A DNA stretch of 64,000 bases. Source: Lineus longissimus. Lineage: Eukaryota; Nemertea; Pilidiophora; Heteronemertea; Lineidae. The translations under genes were made by a program, and so were the position numbers. The notes under the pieces are model-generated. The model had not been told where the DNA came from. It saw only the letters and a program-made list of their open reading frames with translations, and searched no databases. The stretch's first letter is position 1, and every line of letters begins with the position of its first letter. This document shows, piece after piece, positions 1-13,220 of this stretch. The stretch covers positions 17,732,349 to 17,796,348 of the forward strand of contig NC_088318.1 of the NCBI RefSeq assembly GCF_910592395.1, read 5' to 3'.

Positions 1-2994
1 TGTCACTTGCTTCATTCGTTAAACTTCATTTCTGCATATGATAGTGGGATGAGAGCATAAAAGTCCACATCCATGGTGTCACTGGCGATGACTGAATGAA
101 CCAAAATACCACCGAAAAGAATATCAACTTTGCCATACGCTTGAGAGGCCCTGAATCATCGTTAAGTGCATGTTAAGCTATCAAAGCAGATGAATTGAAG
201 ATCCAAAACTCTCGGAGAATTTCTACGGAATTGCCGCCACGGCTTTTAGGATCTTTTAGCGCAATGTGTCTTTGTAGAAACCGCTTTTAATGAGAACAAT
301 GCTGCCGACTGAGTGGCCCTTCTAGTTCAAGAAATAATGCGTAAGGGCGTTTCACCGGGCGTTTTATCATATTCGTTCGCTTGGTTAAAGACGGCACCCA
401 AACATCTTGTCTTGGGAAGGTGCGGGTAAAATACGGAAGCTGTTTTCCTCTCCGATGCTCTGTTATCTAATAGGATTTGGGACACCTTAAATTTGGTCAT
501 ATGGTAAATGGATAAATCCGATTCTTACTCATCCTGGGGTGAAATGTCTTTGTCACTGAGTATGCGCGACAGAATGTTGCACATGGCCCGGGACGCATCA
601 ACAGGGTTCGGTCAATCTCTCTTAACGAGTCTGTTTTTTGCTGGGTTTTCTCTGCATATTCTCCCAGCATTCGTTCGTGACATTCTCTAAGGCTACGTAT
701 CATCTTTCTCATAGCGGGGACGAAATGTCTTACCTTGTCATAATACGTGTATATAAAGGAAGATTGAATAAGACTTGTGTTCATTCTTAATTTCCAGATT
801 AATCATCCGATTACGCATGTGCATGAATAAGTGTCCATTGGTTCTGTATACTGACATCTGCCGACCGTTAATTCAAAGGCCTCCAAATAGCATGATCTTC
901 TTTCTGGCAAACAATTGCTGCCACTGCGAAGAAACTGAATGATTCCAATGTTCAATTCTCTGATAAACATTAAATCGGTTGCCCCCTCTTCATTTTGTCT
1001 ATGATATGCGCCGATTAAAGATAATTAGCTGATGAGCACGTTGATGAGTTTTTGATAGTCTTTGCTAATTACCGGGCGGAAGATTGAGAGAGTGGTGTCG
1101 TGTGTTGATCATCGAATCAACTCGCATAAAGATCGGAGGTAATTGAACAATCACGAGCCCTAAAAATCGCCGGCACGGGACTCCGAGAAAATAGCATGCA
1201 AATGGCTGACACTGGTGCAGATAATGATGAAAGGAGGGGACAAAATTGGCCCAAGGATCAAAAGTAATAACCCAAAATGATGACAGATCGACAAGTGTCG
1301 TGATTGCCGCTAGATAGACCCATCGACGGCAGGAAATGCGCTGTTTCCAAGATGGCCATCAAAGTCACGTGACATGATGCTTTGTTTTTGTTTCTGCTGT
1401 CGTCTGCTGCAATCTATCTTCATGAAGAAAGGGACACTTCCCATTTCTGGTGAATTATGGAAGTAATTTTCCATCCAACTGAAACTTCAGCTAATTTGTC
1501 AAAGATATAGGATGATGAATAAGAGTTTCTGTCACAATGGCACGCATCAGTAAATCTCACACTTTGTGAAAAACATGGCCGCGGGAACTGTACCAATCTC
1601 GAGCTAAATTGCCGAGATTCATCTTAATCGCAGATTAATTCACTCTGCTGCTGATGGTACTAACTCCATCCAAGATAACTAAAGTTTCGCGGCTAACTGA
1701 TCACTAGAAATTTTAAAGAAATTAAAGAGGGAAGGAACATCAGCTGTAAATCGTAAACCGCCACGGAGCCGGTGTAACGTTTTTGAGATTCCGTTTCTGA
1801 GTGTTTTCCCCACCGTATGGGAACGACGAAAGACATATTGTTTTTCTCTGTTCTCCCTGTCGAAAGGTGATGGTCTCTCTCGTCAGACCACTCCACCATG
1901 CACCTTAAGGCTTTTTTTAGCTGAGAGCTCTATCGGGTCGATAAAAGATGACTTAGACTCTAGTCTCGTCTGCACCAATTCGAAAGAAAAATTGCTGGAT
2001 TAGCCGGTTAATTAGTCTGCCAAGACAAGGCCAGGGTTACAGCCACATCCCATTGATTACCGATAACCAATTAACTAATTGACATGTCCTGTCTTAGTGG
2101 TCATTAAGATGGACTTTGACCAAGGGGCCAAACTAGACTGTGGTCAGAAGTGCAAAAGCCTAACATGAGACGGGCTGTCATCGACCGAAAGAGGAGCGGA
2201 TACACCGCCAAGGACACTGAAGGACAGATAACGCCAACTTTGAGTACTCTCGGCAATACCAACAGGACTTGCGGTAGTTTAGTATCAATACCGAAAGAAC
2301 AGCATGCACTGTTGTATCTGAGGATTTCAAAACTTTCAATATTAGAAAATGGTGTGACTCTACGCATAACACCTGCAAACAATGAAAAATTGATTCAGAG
2401 AAAGTAAAACTGTCCTCGATTATAGGGCATTACTTTCTCCACTTATCGCAATGAAATTATGATTCTAAATTTGTGTTTGATACTGACTGCGAACATGTGT
2501 TTACGTGGAATCGTATTTTTAGTCATAACACTCATCAATGAATCAGTTCTTACTATTCTCCATAGACATGGTCGAATGATTCAACGAGCATCGCTGACTC
2601 CGCTACGGAGGACTTATGTCCTGCAGGCTCCGTGTGTGGAGTTGCTGTCAATCAAATTTGATTGACAGCTAGATATCGCAGACGATCTGACTTTATGACA
2701 CCATTTCCTTCTGAGAAAATTAGATTGTTTATGAATTGTCACCTCTGTCTACTCGAATCATTGTTGAATTCGAGACACAGGGAGGCTATGATGCGTTCTC
2801 AATTTAGTACGGTATAGAGATATTGTATAAGCCATTCGACTATTTTATATGATCCCACAATAATTGGTAGACATATTTGATCGATCGATTTGACAAACCA
2901 TCAAATGCAGGCTACACGACATATTCTAAACAGGTCGTCTCAGTTGGCACTGCAATGCGCTGTACTCATTTGACATACGAAATGAAATAACATC

Positions 2995-3036
2995 GTGGTG
3001 GTGATGGTGGGGGTGGTGGTGGTGGTGACCACCACA
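2995..3036. repeat. GGT-rich trinucleotide microsatellite
   Basis: An interrupted run of GGT units ending in GGTGACCACCAC, so its 3' edge can fold back on the GGT tract. No coding context is apparent. Confidence 0.8.
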
Positions 3037-3485
3037 TCCTGATCAAACCATGACCAAAATATAGCAGGTATTGCCTGTCGAGGTAAGCAGAGAAAAATAC
3101 TATCCGATTTCCAGGCTCTTAAATAATGTATCAAGCCAGGGGAACCTCAGTTGAAATTGAGCTGTAACATGTTCCTGTTTCGCCGCTGAGATGATGTTTT
3201 GTTAGGATAAAAAGCTTGATTCTGACATTGAGACATTGGGTGTACGATCACAGGATGACTAGTGTGCTACGCTGGTCGCCAGGTGATATAAAAACAAAAG
3301 CTATGAACAGGAGAAGAAATACGATTGCTACACATCCAGTCTGGGCAAGAAATTAAAATAACAATTGAAGGAGGATGTCTCTTTTCTATCAGAAAGTGTG
3401 CACGTAGAAGTTATTGTGGAGTGCTCGCAAAGAAATTGTCGGACCAAAAATAGATTATGCCAGTCCGAAAATGGATCACTTGTGT

Positions 3486-3511
3486 CCGACAATAGATAAC
3501 ATTTGTCGGAG
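3486..3511. repeat. Short inverted repeat (TCCGACAA...TTGTCGGA)
   Basis: Eight-base arms TCCGACAA and TTGTCGGA flank about ten bases. Related GTCCGAC/ TCGGAC words with the string AAAAATAGAT recur at about 3,438, 3,466 and 4,133, suggesting a decayed repeat unit rather than one isolated hairpin. Confidence 0.4.
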
Positions 3512-6069
3512 AAGAGAAAGTTCTCAACCGCATTCCAATACTAAATTGTTCAGTCAATATATACAGTGGTGAACCTCTGGGGACGAGAATCTTTCGAGGT
3601 ATTGAGCCTCAACTTCAACCGTGTCTGCTTGTTTATAAAGTCAGCTTGCTAAATAGACGAATCGGACTTAAAACAACAGAGCTAACGATTTAACAATAAG
3701 CGCTTCATTAGCTACCCTCATCATTACATGGTAGGGATATTGAGAAACTATTTATCGATTGTAAAAACTCAATGTATCAAGAGTAAATACGAATCATTTG
3801 TCTAGTAAGGTGAGAGTTTATTGAAGACACTATCACAACTAACATTGGGGAAAGTAGCCTCCGTGAGCGGGAAAGGCTTGGAGAAGATCGACAAGGTGCA
3901 GAAAATTCGAAAACCAATGTACTGGCTATGTTGTTAACAAATGCAGAAAAGGGTACTGGTCGTTTATTTCGTTCCATTCGAGGGAAGATTGGTAAATTTC
4001 TTGAACATATCGAAACGTATGGAGCAGGAAATGATCTAGACAAGATGGGAAATTGACTCGACAAAGGCTTATTTCCGACGGCTGGATTCCTTCTACACCA
4101 GAAATTCTGACCATTTCGTGTTAAATTTTAAGTGTCCAAAAATAGATAGTTTCCGTCCGACTATTAGGATGATTTCATCCGACAATCGAATTTGCATTAA
4201 TCGATTCAAGAAGTTTGTGATTGATAACACGACGGCGTAGGCTGAACTTTCGTTGTGGTCATTCTAAGGCGCACTGGCCAGCGATCACGCTAGCAAATCA
4301 ATTTACTGAAATGATTCAGAACACATCCAAAACTTTCTTCATTGTTTTGTAGTTTGGGGTGGTATGATCACCTGCAAATCGAATGGATCACCTATCAAAC
4401 TCTGGTATGCTCACTCACAATCTTGGATGGAGAGCAAGATGTGCATACATTCCTCTTCTTCCCGATTCCATGTGTTTCGATATTATTGGGCCAATTATTC
4501 ACACCAATTATGTCCGACAAATTCCTTGTCTAGGTTTATATTAGGACCCCTGCGTGCTGGAACGGTCAGACTCCGGCAAGCGCTCCACGCGGCCTGATCA
4601 AGTTTTATCTTGTTTCGATTTGTTGTCGGCCCACCTAACTTGATGTGAGATACAATTTATCAGAAAGGCTAGAGTTGCTTTCTGAGTGACTTGGGCCAAC
4701 AATGAATGTACGTCATGCTACGACCCCAGGTGATTGTCAACTTATCAATTGGCGTTTCCATCACATAACATGATAAAGTAAAATATGAAACCAAGCGCGG
4801 CTGGGATAGTTATAGCACGTGCCTTGTGGCAATACGGAAAGTTGAGTATGATCGGATACTGCGTAAGATAGAAGGCATATTTTCTTTAGTTCGGCGCGGA
4901 GATTTCTTTAAAATGGAATTGATAATCATGGGGGGAAAATGTATCTTTCCTCCTGGACAACACTGTTGAAGAGGATCCCTTCCTGTTTTGAATGAATTAT
5001 GGTGTTACGTTTTTGTGGTGACATTCACGATCTTTTGTTAGCCAATGTACTTACAATTTGCACTCGAGTACGAAATAAAGATAACGATGATAATTTAAAG
5101 CTTTACCTCCTTCGTCTTTTACGGAACGTTTCGTTTTGCACAACACTGTATAAATGCACCTGTTTTTTCCTCGACGCAGCACGTTTTTAAGCTTTAACCT
5201 TTGTTTCCCGGCGTGGCTGATGGAAGTAATGGAATCTCCCTCACCTCACCATCTCACTGTTCCATTAGACGCTTCGATTTAATGATGTACAGGTGCCAAG
5301 GATCAAGTACTACCGATACTTAGTTATTTTTGAGAAATGCCTTTACACATGTAAATCATCCGCACAGTGCTAATAGGAACCAAAATGACGCCGTTGGTCA
5401 TTGATGATATTGGCTACTTCAAGGTGTAAACTATGATCTGATTCTAATTTCGACAGCAATATCTTGTTGTTATTATATTGGTGGAGCTTTTTTCTTTTGA
5501 CACACACGTTGGCGGCCTTTTGCTTGTAAATACAGCAGATTTGGGCAAATGTATATCTAGTTAACTATCATGCATTTCAAAGAAAAAAAGTCTTTAGTTA
5601 AGCCTAACATAAAGCAACAGGCTTGGTTTCTGTGTATCATGCCTGAATTTTCTGATTATGAATCAATTGTTCGTTATTGACATGTCTAGGTTTGGCGATG
5701 AAATCTGTCAAACACACCTTGTCATTATCCCCAATTTAGGTGGCGTGGAATGACCCTTCCTAAGCCAAACTACAACTATTCTGCCAAGCTCAACGCCAGT
5801 TCCGCAGCTACTTCGAGTTTGATTGAAGGATAAACTACGAGTCAGTTCATTTTCTATTTGTGGCTTGACCTCTGGCGTCATATTCTGAAACAGAGTATAC
5901 GCTAATGATGATTGCTGATGAGCAGTTTACTAATGAGGCAAGGTAATCCTTTGTTTCCAACCTGGATTAGTATATAATCAGATTGAGCCAGGTGATAGGT
6001 AACATTCTCCTAATGCACCTGCAGCAACCAACTAATGCACCTATTCATCAGTTTGTCTTCACCAAAGAA

Positions 6070-6312
6070 AAAGCGAAATGTAGGTCAACATATCATACTG
6101 TTGCGTTTTCCAAAGTGCAGGACTTTCCGATGGAAAAAGGAGGTTCCGAGCGAAATGTAGGAGAATCGGTCAACTGCACAAGGAAAGTGGAGTTAAATGA
6201 AAAAGGCCGACGGGTCATACTGGCTGTTATTAAAATGAAGGTTTAGAGCGAAATATAGGTCAAGATTTCATACTGCAGAACTTCCATGTAGAATGTAGGT
6301 CAAGCAGTCATA
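6070..6312. repeat. Degenerate direct repeats
   Basis: The phrase GCGAAATGTAGGTCAA followed by a TCATACTG-like string recurs at about 6,073, 6,149, 6,245 and 6,293 with irregular spacing of 50-95 bases. No open frame spans all units and the function is unknown. Confidence 0.5.
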
Positions 6313-9300
6313 TCAACGATAGTTTGTATGAGAACTAATTTTATTCATATAATCCTGCCCTGCTTCCTGATAGACAGCGAAGGTACGGCCACATTGGGCC
6401 AACCAAACACCCATCACCACACCCACACCATTCGCATCATAACGATATAGGTTGACCATGTATGTTTTCCCAAACTTGTAATCACTCATAATGATAACCG
6501 CTTTAGTTGTTGTCAAAAAGCACATCAATTGCTTCCGTGGAAAGCGATGACAGGAAGAACTTCAAACCATTTTCAAATAACATGACAATAACGCCATCCT
6601 TTCAACTGGTGAAGGGTTGACACTGCTTGTTTCTGCCTTTCACTATCAACCGTTTGGCTGTCAATTTTTTCTTTGTGGAGATTCGGAGTTTAGGGTATGG
6701 AAAAAAGAATGGTAACTGGCACACAAAGACAGGAACCATTGAGTGACATCTTTTGTAAACATGGACCCGAATCGTTTCTTTGTGAGCCCCGTTGAGGTTT
6801 AGTTAACCATGTTTAACGTTTAGCGCGAAATCTTTAGAACATCGGACTGAAAAAGTGCAACATCATTCGCGTCTTGCCGCATGAGTTTAATTGAAAAATC
6901 ATGAACTGTTCTGGAGGTCTATTGACTCAACAAACGGGGTCCTCTGCAAAGTCGAATAAGGCGCTGAAAGCAGCGAGGAGACCGATGAGATGTAATTGCC
7001 GAGCCATACAATCTCTCATCAATAGGTTACGTGGTGCGCCTGATGACTTCTTTATGTCCTGTATTCGTCCGCAATTTGGGGTGGGCTTCTCATCAACGTC
7101 CAACAATGGGGAGACGCGGGATGAAATGAGTGGGGAGTTCCATCCCAAATGCCAGTTTCCCGTACCCAATCCTGGGCGAGGTTTAGGCTTTGTCAGCCTG
7201 GAGTACAGGAATCCGGCCTATTATTTCTATCCTGATTGCAGGGATCTTTACCGGAGTTTGGACGCTCAGCACTCTCGTGGCCGCATGCCACCTTACTTGG
7301 GAAAGAAAACAAGCGGACGGGTGGAATGTTGGTGAGTGTAGACGCTGCTGAATATGAAATGAGGTTTTGGCTCCTTATCCACTAAGTCAACAAGACCGAT
7401 CAGGGGAAGATCAACCTGGCTTGGTGGTAACAATGGGGTAGAAGAATCCTTACATTATGTTGCCATCATATCGGGGGTGAAATCACAGTACGAGTACCTC
7501 GAGACGGGTGCAATGTAGGAACAGGATCCTTACACCATGTTCACAATGACCAGAGGAAGTGCAAGTTTTATTCAGCTGTCAATCAACATGTACGTTTAGG
7601 GTTTGGATAGTGTTTGTCATTTTCACAGCAAGGAAAACAAAAGACATCAAAAGGGTGTCATAAGAATCTTCAAAAAATGTATCCCGTTTGACGTATTCGT
7701 TTCTATTTTACGTATGATGTAAGGTAATTTCTGCGGCCATACGTTAACTTTCTGACCGATAATCATATCGACGCGGTCGCGGCATTTGGCCGGTTGGGCG
7801 GCAGCGGACGGAGGCCACCGTGAGTGAAGCCAGGCTAGCGAGTAATGATGATGATTGCAATGCGTGGGTCATTTGTCCACCTCATCAACTGACCACTGGG
7901 ATGTTGGGTGTTCCATTGTGAGCACACGCTGGTCACCATTGATGGGCACAAGGCGGAAAATGATGACATTCCAGAGGTGTGAAGTTGATGGAAGCCACGG
8001 CCATCAATGATCTTTATGACTGGACCCGTTTCGATAGGTTTTTTTTAATTTCTCTTATATATACAGGGTGAATCGCATACCAACAATGATATCAACAATT
8101 CACGCAGAGTTTTACTTGTTCCTGTGCGACAGAACGCAAATAGAGCGAAATTCGAGTCGAAACAGTCTTAGTGTGCGAAGTTCTTTCTCAACCAATTTCG
8201 AAATACGAAGTCTAGGACATTGCTGCACGGATCCAGCAGCTACGAGATCGTCATAATTCTTTCGTACACGATCTTTATTTTCGCTTTCCACGGTAAAGTA
8301 AGCAAGTAAACAAAATAAAGAGTAGATAGTTAATCCACCTCGGTGATGGAAGGTTCGATTGGCTAGATGACGCGATCAAAGGCCCGGAGCGCTATGGTTT
8401 GGTAAGATGCTGGGTGGAGATTGACCATCTCAACCACAATCACTGCCAAGCAGCCTGGCTAATCAGTGTTTCTCGAAGTGCGGTACCGTTGTGCCTCAAT
8501 TCTTCCACCTTGGGAACATAATATAACGTAAAAATATGCAATACTGTGTTTATCGTGGAGGACTTGTCAATTCAACATTTTAAACAGTTCCTCGATTGAA
8601 GATGATTGGTTTCTTTTAATAACATACACTCGTTAAACAAAATTTAAAGAGATTGAAAAAAAAGGATGCCAATAAGTCTGAAAAGTCCCTTCTTATTGCA
8701 TGGACAATCAGCGCTGCAATCACAAAAAGGCTGTGACCTGAAGCGGTTTATTTGCATACTCTTGTGACAGACAAGTCAATATTTTTTGGTTAACTGCCTG
8801 GCTTGCCTAGTTCGAAAACAATGGGCCACACTCGCCTCGCACACGACCCTTTCACTCGAGTAGCTGCATTGTCATCCTCCAAATGGCAGCTGCTCGCGTA
8901 ATAGTGATGTAACAACCGACTGAACGCGGAATTTCTGCCACCCTGATTTGGAAAACGCTTCGCATATTTCTGACTTTCAAAGGCGAAAAACATAAGGTGA
9001 TATGGTGGCGTGCGAATATCCAATCAATTGAAATCATTCAACTGAAAGGTGGGGAAGGACACTCTTTGGGCAAGCCGTTTGTTCACTTATACAATGAATC
9101 TGTACATTCTTTCAAAAAAAATCTGAAATCTTTTTTCTTCACATGAAACCTACTCTTATGAAAGAATCCTGGTTTCCCACATTGGAGTGTTCATGTGAGG
9201 AACATAGTATGCATGGTAGTAACCGCCATCTGTTCAAAGCAAGTGTAACCAACGACGGCACACTCCATTATCACTGGTTTGCGTAGAAGTATGGCTCATT

Positions 9301-9354
9301 TTGAGATTGCGTGCGAAATGTCCCAGCGCATGCAAGGACATTTCAAGCCAGTTC

Positions 9355-9430
9355 AGAGTTACCAAGTGGCACCGGCGGGGTATCGAACCTGAGCCGGTGT
9401 GCCACTACGCTCCATGTGTAATGCGGATCT
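9355..9430 (-). repeat. tRNA-derived SINE fragment
   Basis: Read on the minus strand, this has a clean box B (GGTTCGATACC) preceded by AGCGTAGTGGCACACCGGCT, which resembles a tRNA D-arm and anticodon region. The acceptor stem does not close, so it is a SINE head or tRNA pseudogene rather than a working tRNA. Confidence 0.5.
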
Positions 9431-10072
9431 ATAGCTCATATGCTGTGATATGTGGAAAGACTCGGGACAAGGATTATCACGGCTTGTGTCAATTATTTTG
9501 GTTGAATGGCGATAATATCACAAGCACTGTACGAGGCACCCCTCAAGCATACTTGGCGGATTTAAACCCAACCAATACAGTTCTCTAACACCACCTTCCT
9601 AGACTTTATTTGTTCAGGCTTAACTATATTAAAACTGAAGAAACTTTGCATTATGTACATGTACACACTTTTTACTTTTCTCTCAAACTGTAATAGAGAC
9701 GTAACCATACAGGACACCGAAGGTACGTTGCGGTAGCTGAACTTCTAATTTGTCCTCTCGTGAAATTATCGTTCATTTCCAATGTCCTCTTTTTGATTAT
9801 CATCATCAATATTGTCATGACATCGTTTAATATAGATAGATATAGAGTTTTGAGTATCGTAACTATCTAGAGTTTTGAACTCCTATGATTTAAACGTACG
9901 GGTTGTCTTGTGTCAACGAAAATTGTCAAGTATACACAGTGATAGATAGATTTTGGGATGAAAACCCGCCTCTTTGATTCGTACAATTCGACAAGAAGTT
10001 TGAGAAGATAAAATGGAACTACTTATGATAGGAAAATAACCTTTGTTTCCATTGTTAGTTTTCTAGAACAAA

Positions 10073-10390
10073 ATGCCAGCAGAGAAAGCAGACGACCAAG
10101 CCACTCATGAAGATATATATAACGAAACGTTAGTGAAGACACCAGCGTCCCCCAAGGCAGTTCGACGGAAAAGTCTGACCATGTTGAACGGCTACCAGCG
10201 GCACTACACGGGCATTATGGTAACCTGCAGAGAGCAACAAAAAGCGGCGACGAAACGACTGGCGGAAGTGAAAAAGCCTGTTGCAGATTCAAAACGAGTG
10301 CAAGAAAAGGATATCAAGGGGAAGTTTGGAAATCTGGTTAGTTACCAGTGGAATGCTAATGGGAGGTTGTGTCATGGCTTCAAATGGTGA
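10073..10390 (+). CDS. Possible coding exon, unknown product
   Basis: A 105-codon frame opens with ATGCCAGCAGAGAAAGC and encodes a hydrophilic, Lys/Arg/Glu-rich protein (PADEKADDQ-like start, KSLTMLNGYQRHYTGIM and RLAEVKKPVADSKRVQEKDI within). It follows a plausible acceptor (GTTAGTTTTCTAG just upstream) and contains a plausible donor after GKFGNL (GTTAGT, about 10,336). That would make it one exon of a multi-exon gene, but I found no partner exon between it and the aquaporin. I do not recognise the family. It could equally be a chance frame. Confidence 0.25.
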   Translation: MPAEKADDQATHEDIYNETLVKTPASPKAVRRKSLTMLNGYQRHYTGIMVTCREQQKAATKRLAEVKKPVADSKRVQEKDIKGKFGNLVSYQWNANGRLCHGFKW

Positions 10391-11210
10391 TTGGCACTTT
10401 CGGTGACTCTTCAGTGACTTTGTTCGGCTAACCTGCTTCTTTGGACTAATTCAACTGTTGACACCAACTACGTTACTAGGTTAGCTCTGCATAAAGCCAG
10501 GTGGATGCGTCTTGTGATCTACTCCGAGTATACGCGCCGAAGAAACTGCAGAGGAATATACGATGAAACTCTCTTCTTATAGGAAACGGATGTCTTAAAT
10601 GAAAAACACAACTTAACATAACTACTGAAAACAGTGTGTACTCAGCGGATACGATTGATAGCTTTAATCAGGTGGTGTTGGTCAAACTCTCTCAAAAATG
10701 TTTGCGACTATCTGATAAAATCCGTTGGAGTTCTTTTAATTGCGCCTCCTCTGTCTTATAAGAAAGAAGAAATGTCCTCTCTCCTTTTTACAAGGAATAG
10801 TCCTTGTGGTTACCTGTAGAAATGCCCATGTTTGATACAATAAAACCATATTATTATATCATTACCATTTTTTAAAGTTTGTGTGAGCGTTCTGGGCTGA
10901 ATGCCCAATTTACCTCGACGGAGCCTAATTTCTGACCTAATTCGTGACGCCGGTTCGACCCACCAAAGCTTTTGGGGCGAACTCTACACGGTGGCCCAGA
11001 AAACCTGAAGTATGACATTACTTATTCATATTACGCAACTCTTGAGTCAAGTTTCAGTTCATTGACCAATACCAGGAGAACACAAACCACCCCAGGTGAT
11101 GACGTAACATAATCCATGCATTCAACGATTAGTTTTTGGCTGGCGTGCCTTATGATGACTGCGATTCGTTTTAAAACATATTGAAGTGCGGTGAATCCTC
11201 GTGCATTGGA

Positions 11211-11310
11211 CGTGTTGGATTGATCTGGTGACTCTTAGTGATATATTGAACATGTTGGATTCTTCTGGTGAATCGAAATGATATATTGGGCATATTGGAG
11301 TGATCTTTGG
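11211..11310. repeat. 40-bp tandem repeat, about 2.5 copies
   Basis: Units begin at 11,211, 11,251 and 11,291 with CGTGTTGGAT, CATGTTGGAT and CATATTGGAG. Each runs through a TCTGGTGA... segment to GATATATTG. The period is exactly 40 bases with roughly 75-80% identity between the first two units. Confidence 0.7.
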
Positions 11311-13220
11311 TAAGGCCTAAAGGACATGTATAAGCTCGTAGTAATGATAGCGAGTGTGACAATGCTCTTGGATTGATATTCAGGATTGAAGTTGATTTTG
11401 TGCCAGGGTAGTTGCTAGCTAGTCTATACATTACAGGTCAAAATATTCTTGGTCTATGTGTATTGGTACGAATGTAATATGATAGGTAAAATGGTGCAGT
11501 TGTTCGTAGTAGGCCTATGGTTTTAAGGACATCTTTAAGTGCATTCAGTGCACCCAATTATGTAAATAAACTGAAGTTTCCGTTGATCGCTCACATCACG
11601 GATGTAGTGCTCCATGATTTGTGACGCTATTTTGTTCACGTTCCAGGTGGGGCCCACAAAGTTCTCTCTTGTGCAACAACGGTATAGGTTTGCTGGTCTG
11701 TACTACGGAGTGAGTCAATAAAAACTAGACTTGACAGAACGTCAATATATACCATAGCTATGGAAAGGGAGATTTGAAGTCATCATCAACTCCTGAGATC
11801 AAATTACATGTACCTCTGACACCAATTGTCTTCATTTTGGCCACCAGGGGAGACTTGAAATGATCTTCACTGCCAGTAAGTCAGCATGAGCAGTGTGTAA
11901 ACGCTCCTGGCTATTGTGTCCATATTGTACATGAAGAACACCAGAGTGACGCACGTGTAAGTTCCTCGTTGATGAAAACACAAACACCCTAATGTATTCA
12001 CAATCAATGATTCAATGAAAATCGCCCCATCTCTGTCAGATTGATTTTATATACTATACAATCATGTAAAATGCATCTGTTGCAGTTGGGCCTGGGGTTT
12101 TGTTGGACTAAGACCAATGCGTTCAGCATACTGATATCAGTATTTCCATCGGCAGTTACATTACATCCATATCTATGATAGATTTGCACAATAATGTACA
12201 ACACATATGTGGCCAGACCGAGACAGTTTTTCCTTTTTGAGAGAAAAAAGCTGGTCATCAGTAGAAGACAGGATGAAGAAAAAACGCCCGGAACCAATAA
12301 GTATTGCTTTTGATGGTCCCGAGAGACAACTACATGTAGTTCGAAGAAGTCTATAAAAATGGAGCTACCTCTCCTTCAAGTTAGCAACACCAGCTTTAAA
12401 GTGATAGTTCAGGGCTTCGGCAAACAGATCAGCTGCATGTCCAGATCCGGGGCATGAAGCATTCATGTATATGCGAAACCCTGCACGAGTATATACCTGA
12501 AATTAACAGACTCATCAGTGCACAGCAGCAGCTGTTGGTTAATGTGTGAGACTACGTTCTCCTTTAAGACATTGCAACAATACTCGGCAAGTATAGTATT
12601 TCATTCGAAGCGTCTTAGATTACCGTTGGTATATTATCGCGTCACGTAATCCCAGTACACCACTACCTGACTCCAAAGTCATAGGGCAGCGTTAGTAAAT
12701 GCATATGACGCAGAGAACCTTTAGCTGGTCGAGGTGACTGGTCTCCTGGATTTCCCGCGTTAGATATCGGCTCCACGCGTCTTGTACTCTTGACAGTATT
12801 TTCTTAATGGCAAACGTCGGAATATGACCACTTAATGGTTTCAAGAAGGTGAACGGATAGACTCGAGAAACTCCAATTCTGGATTAAAATTAGTGTTAAT
12901 CATGGCCTATTCTTAGCGGAATAGAAGAAGTGATTTAAAGGTTTTAAGCATAATCAAATGGGGAGGTGGACAATGTGGCCTCAAGTGTATATCTCAACGA
13001 TATTGTGCCAAATTTCTGACATAAGTCAATGATAACAATTGAGGATAAAAGTTTGACATGCGTGTATATGTTTGTGTCATCTAGATAGTAAACGTAAACA
13101 CTCATACATAAAGTGCGTCGTCTCTAATCGATTTTTTGGGGCAAAAGTTCATACTAAAATCGGGGACAGATAGCGGTTTTATAAGCTCTCTCTCTAACGG
13201 GACGATCATATAGACACCAG

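Larger units (their letters stand above)
1..12350. other. Intergenic region, no convincing gene
   Basis: No open reading frame here shows a recognisable domain, and most overlap on both strands as expected by chance. I see degenerate repeats (listed separately), a tRNA-like SINE fragment near 9.4 kb and one 105-codon frame at 10,073 of unknown status. A TATAAAAAT string at about 12,352 lies 870 bases upstream of the aquaporin start and could be a core promoter or chance. Codon-like conservation cannot be judged without comparison to a relative. Confidence 0.6.

Noticed and set aside
6901-7335. 144-codon plus-strand frame
   Set aside because: No recognisable domain, irregular composition, and an overlapping minus frame of 80 codons. 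No transcription evidence is available here.
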